Below, piece after piece: positions 1 to 9,149 of a DNA stretch of 64,000 nt (positions are counted from its first letter, which is position 1; each line of letters starts with the position of its first letter). The translations under genes were made by a program, and so were the position numbers. The stretch covers positions 41,071 to 105,070 of the forward strand of contig NZ_SELD02000005.1 in the NCBI RefSeq assembly GCF_004923205.2, read 5' to 3'. Below the pieces are notes generated by a model. It was not told the origin of the DNA. It saw only the letters and a list, made by a program, of their open reading frames with translations, and did no database searches. This DNA comes from Paracoccus aeridis. GTDB lineage: Bacteria > Pseudomonadota > Alphaproteobacteria > Rhodobacterales > Rhodobacteraceae.

Positions 1-360
1 GTGGATGCGCTGCTGCCGCTGCAGGATGCCGCCGGCATGTGGCATACGCTGCTGCAGGAGCCGGAAAGCTATCCCGAAACCTCGGCGACGGCCGGGTTTG
101 CCTACGGCCTTCTGAAGGGCGCGCGGCTGGGGCTTGGCGACGAACGCTGGCGCGCGGCGGGGCTGCGGGCGCTGGACGCGGTGATCGGCGCGGTGGATGC
201 GCAGGGCGTCGTCGGCGGGGTCAGCTACGGCACCCGGATGGGCCACGACCTGCAACACTACCGCGACATCCCGATCCAGCCTACGGCCTATGGGCAGTCG
301 CTGGCCATCCTGGCGCTGGTCGAGGGACGCCGGCACCTGATCGAAAGGAACGACCGATGA
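1..360 (+). CDS. Unsaturated rhamnogalacturonyl/glucuronyl hydrolase, GH105 family (3' part only)
   Basis: Only the C-terminal 119 residues lie in the window; the GTG at base 1 is probably an internal valine, since family members are about 350-380 residues long. The segment YPETSATAGFAYGLLKG is typical of the alpha/alpha-barrel of GH105 enzymes (YteR/RhiN type), which remove the 4,5-unsaturated uronic acid from the non-reducing end of oligosaccharides made by pectate or rhamnogalacturonan lyases. The assignment is by motif recognition and fits the context: the stop codon overlaps the start of kduI, and kduD closes the same operon. GH88 is a less likely alternative. The catalytic aspartates would lie upstream of the window edge and cannot be checked. 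Confidence 0.75.
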   Translation: MDALLPLQDAAGMWHTLLQEPESYPETSATAGFAYGLLKGARLGLGDERWRAAGLRALDAVIGAVDAQGVVGGVSYGTRMGHDLQHYRDIPIQPTAYGQSLAILALVEGRRHLIERNDR

Positions 361-1193
361 CCATGCTGCAACGCTACGGCGCTGGACCCGACCAGATCGA
401 CGCGATGCTGACCGACGACCTGCGCGACAACTTCATGGTCGAGGGGCTGTTCCAGCCGGGGCGGATCGCCTTCTGCTACACCCACTACGACCGCATGATC
501 CTCGGGGCGGCGGTCCCCACGGACGCGCCCCTTTCCTTCGGCGACGGCGCCGACGTGGGCACCCCGCGCTTCTTCGACGCGCGCGAGATGGGGATCGCAA
601 ACCTCGGCGGCGCGGGCTGGGTCGAGGTGGACGGCACCCGCCATGCGCTGGCTAACCGCGACGTGCTGTATGTCGGGCGCGGCGCGGGCGAGGTCCGGCT
701 GGGCAGCGACGATGCCTCTGCTCCGGCGCATTTCTACATGAACTCGGTCCCTGCCGGCGCGGACATCCCGCACCGCCTCATCACCCGCGACGAGGGCAAG
801 CAGGTCGAGTTCGGCGAGGCGGCCAAGTGCAACCACCGCCGCCTGCGCATGTACATCCATCCCGAGGTTGCGCCGTCCTGCCTGCTGCTGATGGGGATCA
901 CCGACCTGGCCGAGCAGTCGGTCTGGAACACCATGCCGCCCCATCTTCACGAACGGCGGATGGAGGCCTACTGCTACTTCGACCTCGCCCCCGAGGACCG
1001 GGTCATGCACTTCATGGGCCGTCCCGACAACACCCGCCACCTGGTCGTCGCGAACGGCGACATGGTGCTGTCGCCGGCGTGGTCGATCCACATGGGCGCG
1101 GGGACCGGGCGCTATGCCTTCGTCTGGGGCATGACCGGCGAGAACCAGGCCTATGGCGACGTCGATCCCGTCGCCATCGCGGAGCTGCGCTGA
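357..1193 (+). CDS. kduI: 5-dehydro-4-deoxy-D-glucuronate isomerase
   Basis: A cytoplasmic isomerase that converts 5-keto-4-deoxyuronate (from unsaturated galacturonate) to 3-deoxy-D-glycero-2,5-hexodiulosonate, the substrate of KduD. The ATG at 357 overlaps the preceding TGA as ATGA and gives 278 residues, the usual KduI length; the frame stays open further upstream but only as antisense-like readthrough. The cupin zinc site is visible: H-L-H followed five residues later by Glu in PPHLHERRME, and a later His in WSIHMGAG. Further family-like stretches are NFMVEGLF near the N-terminus and GMTGENQAYGDVD at the end. It lies between the GH105 fragment and an unassigned gene that starts one base after its stop, so translation is probably coupled through the operon. 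Confidence 0.94.
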   Translation: MTMLQRYGAGPDQIDAMLTDDLRDNFMVEGLFQPGRIAFCYTHYDRMILGAAVPTDAPLSFGDGADVGTPRFFDAREMGIANLGGAGWVEVDGTRHALANRDVLYVGRGAGEVRLGSDDASAPAHFYMNSVPAGADIPHRLITRDEGKQVEFGEAAKCNHRRLRMYIHPEVAPSCLLLMGITDLAEQSVWNTMPPHLHERRMEAYCYFDLAPEDRVMHFMGRPDNTRHLVVANGDMVLSPAWSIHMGAGTGRYAFVWGMTGENQAYGDVDPVAIAELR

Positions 1194-1194
1194 C

Positions 1195-3717
1195 ATGCGC
1201 CTGACCAGCGGCCAGCCCTTGCCCTGGTGGCAGACCACGCCGCTGGCCGAAGCGCGCTACGACGTGCCCGACGCCCCCATGCAGGGCGAGATGGACTCGA
1301 CGTTCTTCCTGACCAAGGACAAGAACTACATCCCCCACACCTATCCCTGCCGCACCGCCTACATCGCGGAGTTCCGCGACCGCGAGCCGGTGCCGGATCT
1401 GGATCCCGACTGGACCATGGCGCGCAACGTCCTGCCGATGGGGTCCGCGTTCCTCGACCTGTCGGGCTTCTGGTTCCGCGCCACCCGGCTGCGGAACTGG
1501 CAGCGCACCGCCGTTCACGCCGAGCGCGCGGGTCCGGCCCGGCTTCGCCTCGGCATCTGCGGTGCGGCGAAGCTGTTCGTGAACGGCGAGGCGGCGGGCT
1601 GGCTTTCCCCCACGGTCCGCAACGCGATGACCAAGGCCGAGTTCGACGTGATCCTGCGCGAGGGCCTGAACGAGATCGCCGTCTGGCAGGAGGACCTGGC
1701 CGAGCGCGACGCCGTCATTCGCGTCCTCGTCGAGTGGGTGGATGGCCCGCCCGCCCGCGCCGCGCATCCCTTCGACGCGGACGACGCGCTGGTCGGCGGG
1801 GTCGAGGCCGCGATCGCGGCCATGCATCTCGACCGCAAGCACTACGACGACACCGACGAGATCCGGCTGGTGCTGCCCTGTCCGTTCCCGGCCCGGGTCG
1901 CGGCGCAGGTGGTCGTCAGCGGCCATTTCATGGCCCATGACAGCCAGGGCATCGTGCTGGACATCGCCCCGGGCGCCGGCCACGCCGTGATCGGCAAGGC
2001 CGGCGATTTTCCTGCCGACTACCGCTACTTCCACCTCGACCTGGAATGCGGCGGCTTCCGCACCCGCGCGACGCTGGGGGCCGAGATCGGCTGGCGCAGC
2101 CGCACCGGCCCTGCGCCCGAGGCGCTGCCCGACCGCATCGCCGAGACGCTGGCCTGGATCGCCGCCCACGCCGAGAACGACACCGAGACGGCGCTCGCCT
2201 GCCTCGATCAGGGCGACACGGCCCGGGCCGCCGCCATCTACGAGCACGAACTTTTCGGCATCGAGGACTGCTTCGACTGCGCGGATTTCGCCTTGGTCCC
2301 GCTGCTGTGGGGCCGCATCGCCTATGCCGACCGCATCCCCGACGGCCTGCGCGACCGCATCGACCGGGCCGCGCTCGGCTTCCGCTACTGGATGGACGAG
2401 CCGGGCAACGACGTGCAGTGGTACTTTTCGGAAAACCACGCGCTCCTGTTCCACACCGCCGCCTACCTTGCTGGCCACCACCAGCCCGACGCCGTCTTCC
2501 GCCGGTCGGGACGGACCGGGGCGGAGCAGTCGCGGGTCGGGCGCGAACGCCTGCTCGGCTGGTTCGACCACTTCGAGCGGGCGGAGATGGCGGAGTTCAA
2601 CTCCTCCCCCTACTTCCCGATCGATCTCAAGGGGATGACCGCGCTCCACGCGCTGGCGCCGGACGAGGACATCCGCGACCGCGCCCGCCGCGGCATCCTG
2701 CGGCTGGTCGAGATCGTCGCGAACTCGGCCCACATGGGCGTCAACACCGCAGCCGAAGGGCGCAGCTACGAACACTCGCTGATCCCTGCCGACACGTCGG
2801 AACTGACGGGGATCGCGCGGCTGCTGTGGGGCAGGGGGTGGTTCGGGGCGCATGTGAACTGCCTGGCGCAGCTGGCGCTGTGCCTGCGCGACCACGGGCT
2901 TGCCGTGCCGGCGGAGCTGCGGCGCCGCGCGATCTGGACCGGCGAGGGCGCGCAGGAATGGCGCTTCGGGCAGGGGAACGGTCTGTTCGCGAAGCTGTAT
3001 CACTACAAGACCGCGGACTTCGCGCTCGGCACGGCGGCGGCGTATCGCTGGGGCGAGTGGGGGTACCAGGAGACGCTGATCCACGGCCGGCTGGGGCAGG
3101 AGCCCCGGGCGCAGGTCTGGATCAACCATCCCGGCGAGATGGTGCAGTCGGGCTATGGCCGCCCGTCCTTCTGGGGCGGCTCTGCCAGCGTGCCCCGGGT
3201 GCAGCAGTATCGCGGCCTTGCGTTGGTGGCGTTCGACGGTGTCGAAGGGCAGCTCGACTTTACCCACGCCTGGTTCCCGACGGAAAGCTTCGACAACTGG
3301 CGCGTCGAGGGCGACCGCGCCCACGCGCGGCACGGGCGCGGCATCGTGCTGATCCGCGGCTCGCGCCCGCTCGACCTCGTGACCACCGGCGGGTCGGCCA
3401 ACGCGGAGCTGCGCCTTCCCGGACGCGACGGGTTGTGGGTGGTCCGGATGGGCAGCGGCGACGACGCGGCCGCGTTCGAAGCCGCGCATCCGCTGACAGC
3501 CACCGGAACGGACGGCACGCTGACCGTCGAGGATCCCGAATACGGACCCGTCCGCTTCCTGCCCGACGGCACCGTCGAGGCCGAGGGGCGGGTGCTGTCG
3601 CCCCGCGACTGGACGCTTGAGGGAGAGCGGACGGTCCACGACGAAGCGTCGCCTGACGACCAACGCGGCCCCGCCGACGAGATCCGGGTCCGCACAACGA
3701 GAACTGGGAGGAACTGA
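1195..3717 (+). CDS. Unassigned 840-residue protein of the pectin-oligosaccharide operon
   Basis: I do not recognise a named family. The start ATG at 1195 is one base after the kduI stop. The protein is cytoplasmic-looking, with no signal peptide or membrane segment. Residues about 80-260 look like a beta-rich jelly-roll or sugar-binding fold (GSAFLDLSGFWFRATRLR, LRLGICGAAKLFVNGEAAGW). Residues about 330-700 are helical with aromatic-rich motifs reminiscent of alpha/alpha-toroid glycoside hydrolases and lyases (QWYFSENHALLFHTAAYLAG near residue 405, EFNSSPYFPIDLKG near 470). The C-terminal part returns to beta-strands. The position between kduI and the transporter suggests an intracellular hydrolase or lyase acting on imported pectin or rhamnogalacturonan fragments; that role is inferred from context only. 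The stop overlaps the next start by one base. Confidence 0.7.
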   Translation: MRLTSGQPLPWWQTTPLAEARYDVPDAPMQGEMDSTFFLTKDKNYIPHTYPCRTAYIAEFRDREPVPDLDPDWTMARNVLPMGSAFLDLSGFWFRATRLRNWQRTAVHAERAGPARLRLGICGAAKLFVNGEAAGWLSPTVRNAMTKAEFDVILREGLNEIAVWQEDLAERDAVIRVLVEWVDGPPARAAHPFDADDALVGGVEAAIAAMHLDRKHYDDTDEIRLVLPCPFPARVAAQVVVSGHFMAHDSQGIVLDIAPGAGHAVIGKAGDFPADYRYFHLDLECGGFRTRATLGAEIGWRSRTGPAPEALPDRIAETLAWIAAHAENDTETALACLDQGDTARAAAIYEHELFGIEDCFDCADFALVPLLWGRIAYADRIPDGLRDRIDRAALGFRYWMDEPGNDVQWYFSENHALLFHTAAYLAGHHQPDAVFRRSGRTGAEQSRVGRERLLGWFDHFERAEMAEFNSSPYFPIDLKGMTALHALAPDEDIRDRARRGILRLVEIVANSAHMGVNTAAEGRSYEHSLIPADTSELTGIARLLWGRGWFGAHVNCLAQLALCLRDHGLAVPAELRRRAIWTGEGAQEWRFGQGNGLFAKLYHYKTADFALGTAAAYRWGEWGYQETLIHGRLGQEPRAQVWINHPGEMVQSGYGRPSFWGGSASVPRVQQYRGLALVAFDGVEGQLDFTHAWFPTESFDNWRVEGDRAHARHGRGIVLIRGSRPLDLVTTGGSANAELRLPGRDGLWVVRMGSGDDAAAFEAAHPLTATGTDGTLTVEDPEYGPVRFLPDGTVEAEGRVLSPRDWTLEGERTVHDEASPDDQRGPADEIRVRTTRTGRN

Positions 3718-4991
3718 TGAAACAAGCCTATCTTCGCGGGACGGTGATCGCAGCCGCCCTTGGTTTCGCCTCCACCGCTCTCGCGGCCGAGGAAGTCCGC
3801 ATCATGTGGTATTCGGACGGCAACGAGGGCGAGGTCGTGGCCGACCTCCTCAAGCGGTTCGAGGAACAGAACCCCGACATCACCGTGGCGCTGGACAACG
3901 TGTCCTACCAGGTGGTCAAGGAACAGCTGCCGATCACGCTGGAAGCCGGCGGCGGGCCGGACATCGCCCGCGTGACCGATCTCAAGGCGCTGGCGGACCA
4001 CTGGCTGGACCTGACGCCCTATCTTGCCGACAAGGCCTACTGGGACCAGAACTACGGCGAGCAGGCCGACTGGCTGCGCCCGGACGGGTCGGACGCGATC
4101 ACGGGGTTCATGACCCAGATCACGCTGACCGGCGGTTTCGCCAACAAGACGCTGTTCGACCAGGCGGGCGTCGCGCTGCCCGCGGCCGGCAGCAGCTGGG
4201 ACCAGTGGGTCGAGGCCGCGCAGCAGGTCGCGACCAGCCAGCAGCTGCCCGCGGCCTTCGCGATGGACCGTTCGGGCCACCGGATGAGCGCGCCCATCAT
4301 CAACTTCGGCGCGAACTACATCGGCGCCGACGGCATGCCCGCGCCGGTGGACGCAGGCGTCAGGGACTATGTCGGCAAGCTGGTCGGCTGGACCGAGGGC
4401 GGGCAGAACCTCAAGGACGTGTGGGTCAGCGCCGCGGGCGCGTCCTACCGTGCCGCGGCCGAGGACTTCATCAACGCGCAAGTCCCGCTCTACTTCTCGG
4501 GCAGCTGGCAGATCGGGAACTTCTCGGCCAAGATCGGCGACAACTTCGACTGGGTCGCGATCGGCAACCCCTGCGGGCCGAAGTCGTGCAGCGGCATCCC
4601 CGGCGGCGCGGGGCTCGTGGCGGTGAAGTACACCCAGCACCCCGAGGCGGTCGCGAAGGTGATGGACTATCTCGCCTCCGAGCCGGTGATGCGCGAGTTC
4701 ACGCAGCGCACGCTGTTCATCCCGTCGAACGCGGCGGTCCGGGCGGCAGGCGACCTGGAATACGTCACCACCGACCCGCAGGTCCAGCCCGCGCTCGACG
4801 CCTTCAACGCCGACGTGAAGAACATCACGCCCGAGGCGAACGCGCTGCCCGCGTGGAAATGGGCGACCGCCTACTACACCGCGCTCGTGACCCGCACGGG
4901 GCAGGCGATGGCGGGCGAGATGTCGCTGGAGGACGCGTTCGCGCGGATGGACAGCGACATCGCCGAGCAGGTCGCCCAGGCTGCGCAGTGA
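3717..4991 (+). CDS. Sugar ABC transporter, extracellular solute-binding protein (family 1)
   Basis: Periplasmic binding protein of 424 residues that should capture the oligosaccharide and deliver it to the two permeases downstream. Residues 1-23 form a signal peptide ending in ALA-AEE, with no lipobox cysteine. The mature start VRIMWYSDGNEGEVVADLLKRF and the stretch PDIARVTDLKALADHW are typical of family 1 (MalE/UgpB-like) proteins. A Cys pair occurs at NPCGPKSC. A GGGAGG-type ribosome site lies just upstream, and the ATG overlaps the preceding stop by one base. Genes for two permeases, an ATPase and kduD follow in the same direction, so an unsaturated di- or oligogalacturonide is the likely ligand; the sequence alone does not prove this. 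Confidence 0.9.
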   Translation: MKQAYLRGTVIAAALGFASTALAAEEVRIMWYSDGNEGEVVADLLKRFEEQNPDITVALDNVSYQVVKEQLPITLEAGGGPDIARVTDLKALADHWLDLTPYLADKAYWDQNYGEQADWLRPDGSDAITGFMTQITLTGGFANKTLFDQAGVALPAAGSSWDQWVEAAQQVATSQQLPAAFAMDRSGHRMSAPIINFGANYIGADGMPAPVDAGVRDYVGKLVGWTEGGQNLKDVWVSAAGASYRAAAEDFINAQVPLYFSGSWQIGNFSAKIGDNFDWVAIGNPCGPKSCSGIPGGAGLVAVKYTQHPEAVAKVMDYLASEPVMREFTQRTLFIPSNAAVRAAGDLEYVTTDPQVQPALDAFNADVKNITPEANALPAWKWATAYYTALVTRTGQAMAGEMSLEDAFARMDSDIAEQVAQAAQ

Positions 4992-5016
4992 CGCGGGCAA
5001 CGAAGCGGGCCGGGGC

Positions 5017-6066
5017 ATGACCCTGTCGGGCAAGGCATCCGCCAGTCCGGCCCGCCCTGCGCGGGACGCGGTCGGGCGGCGTTCCGTGGGCGCGGTGCTT
5101 GCCGCGCCGGCGGGGTTGCTTGCCCATCTGTTCGACGCGCCGATGCGGCTCTGGCAGCGCATCGCCGGTCGGGGCGGGATGATCGCCTTCTTCCTCGCCC
5201 CGAACATGGCCATCTTCGGGCTTTTCGTCATCGTCCCGCTGGGCCTGAACGTCGCCTACGCGCTCAGCGGCGGGACGGCGCTGTTCCTGCCGCAGCGCAG
5301 CTACGTGGGGGCTGCGAATTTCGAACGGCTCCTGACCTGCGGCGACCACATGGACCCGGCCACCTGCCGCGACGACCTGTTCTGGATCGCGGTCTGGAAC
5401 ACGGTGCGGTTCGTGGGCCTGCAGGTCGTCGTGCTTGTCGGCGTGGCGATGGTCACGGCGCTGATCCTCAACGGCAAGATCCGGGCCCGCGGCTTCTGGC
5501 GCGCGGTGTTCTTCTTTCCGGTGCTGCTGTCGCCGGTCGTCGTGGGGCTGATCTGGAAGTGGATCTTCCAGCGGCAGGGGCTTCTGAACTGGGTCATGGT
5601 CGAACTGGGGATGGACCCGGTGAACTGGCTCACCGACCGAACCTGGGCGTTCCTGTTCTCGGTCGGGATCTCGGTCTGGGCCCATGCGGGGTTCTACGCG
5701 CTCATCCTGCTTGCGGGGCTGCAGGCGATCCCGCGCGACATCTACGAGGCGGCCGAGATGGACCGCACCTCGCCCGGCCGCGCCTTCCGCCGCATCACCC
5801 TGCCGCTTCTGTGGCCGAACCTCCTCGTGGTGATCGTGCTGGCGCTGATCCGCGCGGTGCAGGTCTTCGACGAGGTCTACGTCCTGACCGGCGGCGGCCC
5901 CGGCACCTCGACCATGTATCTCACGCAGTACATCTACGAGACGGGCTTCGCCTCGTCGCTGCGCAATCCGGGGGTCGCAGCGGCGGCATCGCTGCTGATG
6001 GGGGGCGTGCTGGTGGTGCTGACGATCGCCCAGCTCGGCCTGACGCGGTGGAGGGACCGACAATGA
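5017..6066 (+). CDS. Sugar ABC transporter permease, MalF/UgpA type
   Basis: Inner-membrane subunit of 349 residues with about six membrane helices, beginning near residue 50 (GMIAFFLAPNMAIFGLFVIV). The cytoplasmic EAA loop that docks on the ATPase reads IYEAAEMDRTSPGRAFRRI near residue 245. The helix region VLTGGGPGTSTMYLTQYIYE is characteristic of CUT1 first permeases. The first 48 residues are Ala/Arg-rich and poorly conserved, so an internal start (for example ATG at 5143) is possible; no strong ribosome site precedes 5017. Its TGA overlaps the ATG of the second permease by four bases, which supports coupled translation of the pair. Confidence 0.88.
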   Translation: MTLSGKASASPARPARDAVGRRSVGAVLAAPAGLLAHLFDAPMRLWQRIAGRGGMIAFFLAPNMAIFGLFVIVPLGLNVAYALSGGTALFLPQRSYVGAANFERLLTCGDHMDPATCRDDLFWIAVWNTVRFVGLQVVVLVGVAMVTALILNGKIRARGFWRAVFFFPVLLSPVVVGLIWKWIFQRQGLLNWVMVELGMDPVNWLTDRTWAFLFSVGISVWAHAGFYALILLAGLQAIPRDIYEAAEMDRTSPGRAFRRITLPLLWPNLLVVIVLALIRAVQVFDEVYVLTGGGPGTSTMYLTQYIYETGFASSLRNPGVAAAASLLMGGVLVVLTIAQLGLTRWRDRQ

Positions 6067-7118
6067 GCGCAGTCGCCTTTCTCACCCGCCGCCGGGGCGG
6101 CCGGGGCTGGCACTGGACCGATGTCGTCACCTTCGGCTGGCTCGCCGCGGGGCTGGTCCTGATCTTCGGCCCGGCGCTGTGGCTTCTGCTGTCGTCGTTC
6201 AAGACCCCGGCGCAACTGGCCGAGTTCCCGCCCTCGATCCTGCCTTACGCGAGCCGGTCGGCGATGGTCGACACCGGCGACGGCCCCAGGCTGCTGCCGC
6301 TCTACACCGTGGAGCTGCCGGACGGCACCACCGCCGTCATGGCCGAGAAGAACCGCATCGGCATCATGGCCAACATGGTGCGCCCCGAGGCGCCGGACGA
6401 GGTCGTCAAGGTCAACATCAACGCCCGCCAGCCGCTGCGCGAGGTGGCCTTCGCCACCGGGAACTACACGACCCCGCTTCAGGCCTTCGACTTCGGCCGC
6501 TACCTGTGGAACTCGGTCTTCGTGACGGTGATCGCGACGCTCATCACGCTTCTGACCAACTCCATGGCCGCCTTCGCGCTGTCGAAGTACGAGTTCAAGG
6601 GCAGGGGCGCCGTGATGATGGTGATCGTGGCGACGCTGATGATCCCGCTGTCGGTGAACCTCGTGCCGCTTTATTCCGTCGTCTCCGCGGTGGGGCTTCT
6701 CAACACCCGCTGGGGCGTGATCCTGCCGACCGTCGCCACCCCCACCGGCGTCTTCATGCTGCGCCAGTACATGCTGACGATCCCGGACGAACTGCTCGAG
6801 GCCGCGCGCATGGACAACGCCAGCGAATGGCAGATCTACTGGCGCATCGTCCTGCCGCTGGCGGCGCCGGCGCTCGCGGTGCTCGCGATCTTCTCGGTCG
6901 TGTGGCGCTGGAACGACTTCCTGTGGCCCCTGATCGTGCTGAGCCGGAAGGAGCTGTTCACGCTTCAGATCGGGCTCAACAGCTACGCGGGCGAACTGAA
7001 CGTGCACTGGCAGTTCATCCTTGCGATGACGGTCGTGTCGATCATCCCGGTCTTGATCGTGTTCTTCTTCCTGCAGCGTTTCATCACCGCCGGCATCGCC
7101 GGCACCGGGCTGAAGTAG
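6063..7118 (+). CDS. Sugar ABC transporter permease, MalG/UgpE type
   Basis: Second inner-membrane subunit, 351 residues, starting at the ATGA overlap with the first permease. A membrane helix near residues 22-42 is followed by an unusually long extracytoplasmic stretch of about 90 residues (roughly 45-135) before the remaining helices. Typical MalG-type subunits of about 280 residues lack most of this. The EAA loop is LLEAARMDNASEWQIYWRI near residue 250 and the C-terminus ends with the common QRFITAGIAGTGLK motif. Together with the preceding permease and the next ATPase it completes a CUT1 importer, presumably for uronate-containing oligosaccharides. Confidence 0.9.
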   Translation: MSAVAFLTRRRGGRGWHWTDVVTFGWLAAGLVLIFGPALWLLLSSFKTPAQLAEFPPSILPYASRSAMVDTGDGPRLLPLYTVELPDGTTAVMAEKNRIGIMANMVRPEAPDEVVKVNINARQPLREVAFATGNYTTPLQAFDFGRYLWNSVFVTVIATLITLLTNSMAAFALSKYEFKGRGAVMMVIVATLMIPLSVNLVPLYSVVSAVGLLNTRWGVILPTVATPTGVFMLRQYMLTIPDELLEAARMDNASEWQIYWRIVLPLAAPALAVLAIFSVVWRWNDFLWPLIVLSRKELFTLQIGLNSYAGELNVHWQFILAMTVVSIIPVLIVFFFLQRFITAGIAGTGLK

Positions 7119-7129
7119 AAGGGGCGCCA

Positions 7130-8152
7130 ATGGGCCACATCAGGCTGGAAGTCGTCCGCAAGACCTACGGTCCGCTCGAGGTGCTGAAAGGCATCGATCT
7201 TTCGATCGAGAAGGGCGAGTTCGTCGTCTTCGTCGGCCCTTCCGGCTGCGGCAAGTCGACGCTGCTGCGCCAGATCTCGGGTCTCGACCGCCCGAGTTCG
7301 GGCCGGATCGAGATCGACGGCCGCGACGTGACCGATGTGGGGGCTGCGGACCGGGGCCTTGCGATGGTGTTCCAGTCCTACGCGCTTTATCCGCACATGA
7401 CCGTGCGCGACAACCTCGCCTTCGGCCTGCAGAACAACCGCATGCCCAAGGCCGAGATCGCGTCCCGCATCGCCGAAGCCGCTCGGATGCTGGAGATCGG
7501 GCACCTGATGACCCGCCGCCCGGGGCAGCTTTCCGGCGGGCAGCGCCAGCGCGTCGCGATCGGCCGCGCGGTCGTCCGCGACCCCACCGCGTTCCTGCTG
7601 GACGAGCCGCTGTCGAACCTCGACGCCGAGCTGCGGGTGTCCATGCGGGCAGAGCTCGCGGCGCTGCACGCGCGACTGAAGACGACGATGATCTACGTCA
7701 CCCACGACCAGGTCGAGGCGATGACGCTGGCCGACCGGATCGTGGTCCTGCGGGACGGAGCGATCGAGCAGGTCGCGACGCCGATGGAGCTGTTCAACCG
7801 CCCCGCCAACCGCTTCGTCGCAGGCTTCATCGGCGCGCCGCGGATGAACTTTCTCGACGTGGCCGACGCGGCCGCGCTGGCGCCGGGCCAGGCGATGCCG
7901 GGCGCCGCGGCGTCCGTGGGCGTCCGCCCGCAGAACCTGCGCCCGGGCGACGGCGAAGCGGCGATGACCGTCGACCTCGTCGAGGCGCTGGGGACGGAGA
8001 CGGTGCTTCACGGGCGTCTCGCGTCGGGTTCGCGGGTGATCGTGGCGCATGCCGGGCAGATGGCGGCGCGGCGCGGCGACGTGCTGGCGGTCGCGGCGGA
8101 AGCGGGCAAGCTGCACTTCTTCGACGCGGCCGACCGGCGCGTGGAAGCCTGA
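7130..8152 (+). CDS. Sugar ABC transporter ATP-binding protein, MalK/UgpC type
   Basis: Cytoplasmic ATPase of 340 residues. All key motifs are visible: Walker A GPSGCGKST near residue 37, Q-loop MVFQSYALYPHMT, signature LSGGQRQRVAIGRA, Walker B FLLDEPLSNLD and the switch His in YVTHDQVEAMTLADR. The C-terminal 100 residues form the TOBE/MalK-type regulatory region (GVRPQNLRPGD). The ATG at 7130 has an AAGGGG ribosome site about six bases upstream and lies 11 bases after the second permease. Family members often energise several CUT1 importers, so it may not be dedicated to this one. Confidence 0.93.
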   Translation: MGHIRLEVVRKTYGPLEVLKGIDLSIEKGEFVVFVGPSGCGKSTLLRQISGLDRPSSGRIEIDGRDVTDVGAADRGLAMVFQSYALYPHMTVRDNLAFGLQNNRMPKAEIASRIAEAARMLEIGHLMTRRPGQLSGGQRQRVAIGRAVVRDPTAFLLDEPLSNLDAELRVSMRAELAALHARLKTTMIYVTHDQVEAMTLADRIVVLRDGAIEQVATPMELFNRPANRFVAGFIGAPRMNFLDVADAAALAPGQAMPGAAASVGVRPQNLRPGDGEAAMTVDLVEALGTETVLHGRLASGSRVIVAHAGQMAARRGDVLAVAAEAGKLHFFDAADRRVEA

Positions 8153-8176
8153 GGCGAGACAAGGACGGAGACCGCG

Positions 8177-8929
8177 ATGACCAACCCCTTCGACCTGACC
8201 GGCCGCGTGGCCGTCGTGACCGGCGCCAACACCGGCATCGGCCAGGCCATCGCCGTCGCGCTGGCAAGCGCCGGCGCCGACATCGTGCTGGTCGGGCGCT
8301 CGGCGATGACGCAAACGCGGGCCCTGCTGGACGGCAAGGGCGCCGTGCACGAGATCACCGCCGATCTTTCCACCACCGCGCCGCTGCAGGGGATCGTCGA
8401 TGAAACCGTCGCACGGTTCGGCGCGCTCCACATCCTCGTCAACAACGCCGGTATCATCCGCCGCGCCGACAGCACGGACTATACCGAGGCCGACTGGGAC
8501 GCCGTCGTCGACACGAACCTGAAATCCCTTTTCTTCCTCAGCCAGGCGGCGGGCCGGCACATGATCGCGCGGGGCTCGGGCAAGATCGTCAACGTGGCCT
8601 CGCTCCTCTCCTTCCAAGGGGGGATCCGCGTGCCCGCCTACACCGCGTCGAAAAGCGGGGTGGCGGGGCTTACCCGGCTTCTGGCCTGCGAATGGGCCGC
8701 AAAGGGGGTGCAGGTCAACGCCATCGCGCCGGGCTACGTGGCGACCAACAACACCGCGGCGCTGCAGGCAGACGAAAAGCGCAGCGCCGACATCTTGGGC
8801 CGGATTCCCGCAAGCCGCTGGGGGCGGCCCGAGGATATCGGCGGCGCGGCGGTGTTCCTTGCGTCGGGCGCCGCTGACTACGTGAACGGCGTGGTGCTGC
8901 CTGTGGACGGCGGCTGGCTCGCGCGCTGA
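8177..8929 (+). CDS. kduD: 2-dehydro-3-deoxy-D-gluconate 5-dehydrogenase, SDR family
   Basis: NAD(P)-dependent short-chain dehydrogenase that reduces 3-deoxy-D-glycero-2,5-hexodiulosonate, the KduI product, to 2-keto-3-deoxygluconate. The 250 residues carry the cofactor motif TGANTGIG at the N-terminus, NNAG near residue 90, the catalytic Ser in NVASLLSFQGG and YTASKSG with the catalytic Tyr and Lys. The stretch VNAIAPGYVATNNTAAL is typical of KduD. An AAGGACGGAGA ribosome region precedes the ATG. Its place in the same operon as kduI supports this call over a generic SDR. KDG kinase and aldolase genes are not in the window. Confidence 0.9.
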   Translation: MTNPFDLTGRVAVVTGANTGIGQAIAVALASAGADIVLVGRSAMTQTRALLDGKGAVHEITADLSTTAPLQGIVDETVARFGALHILVNNAGIIRRADSTDYTEADWDAVVDTNLKSLFFLSQAAGRHMIARGSGKIVNVASLLSFQGGIRVPAYTASKSGVAGLTRLLACEWAAKGVQVNAIAPGYVATNNTAALQADEKRSADILGRIPASRWGRPEDIGGAAVFLASGAADYVNGVVLPVDGGWLAR

Positions 8930-9149
8930 CACGGTCCGCAGCCGAGGCGTGGCGACACGGACGGGCGCTTGCGGCAGGGGTGATCCGCCGTTTGGATAAT
9001 CCGCTGGCTACTGCCTGCCAGGCGTCGGCTCAGGACGCGCCTCCTGATCCTTCGTTCAACTCGGCGATCATCCCGACCCGGTCTTCGGCCGATTCGTTCG
9101 GTGCGTCCCGGGCACGGCCTGGAACCGTTCCGCCGCGCCTGAACTCCAC

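Noticed and set aside
1012..3663. Very long open frame opposite the 840-residue protein gene
   Set aside because: Arg/His/Gly-rich shadow frame typical of GC-rich DNA; the plus strand has start spacing and operon logic.
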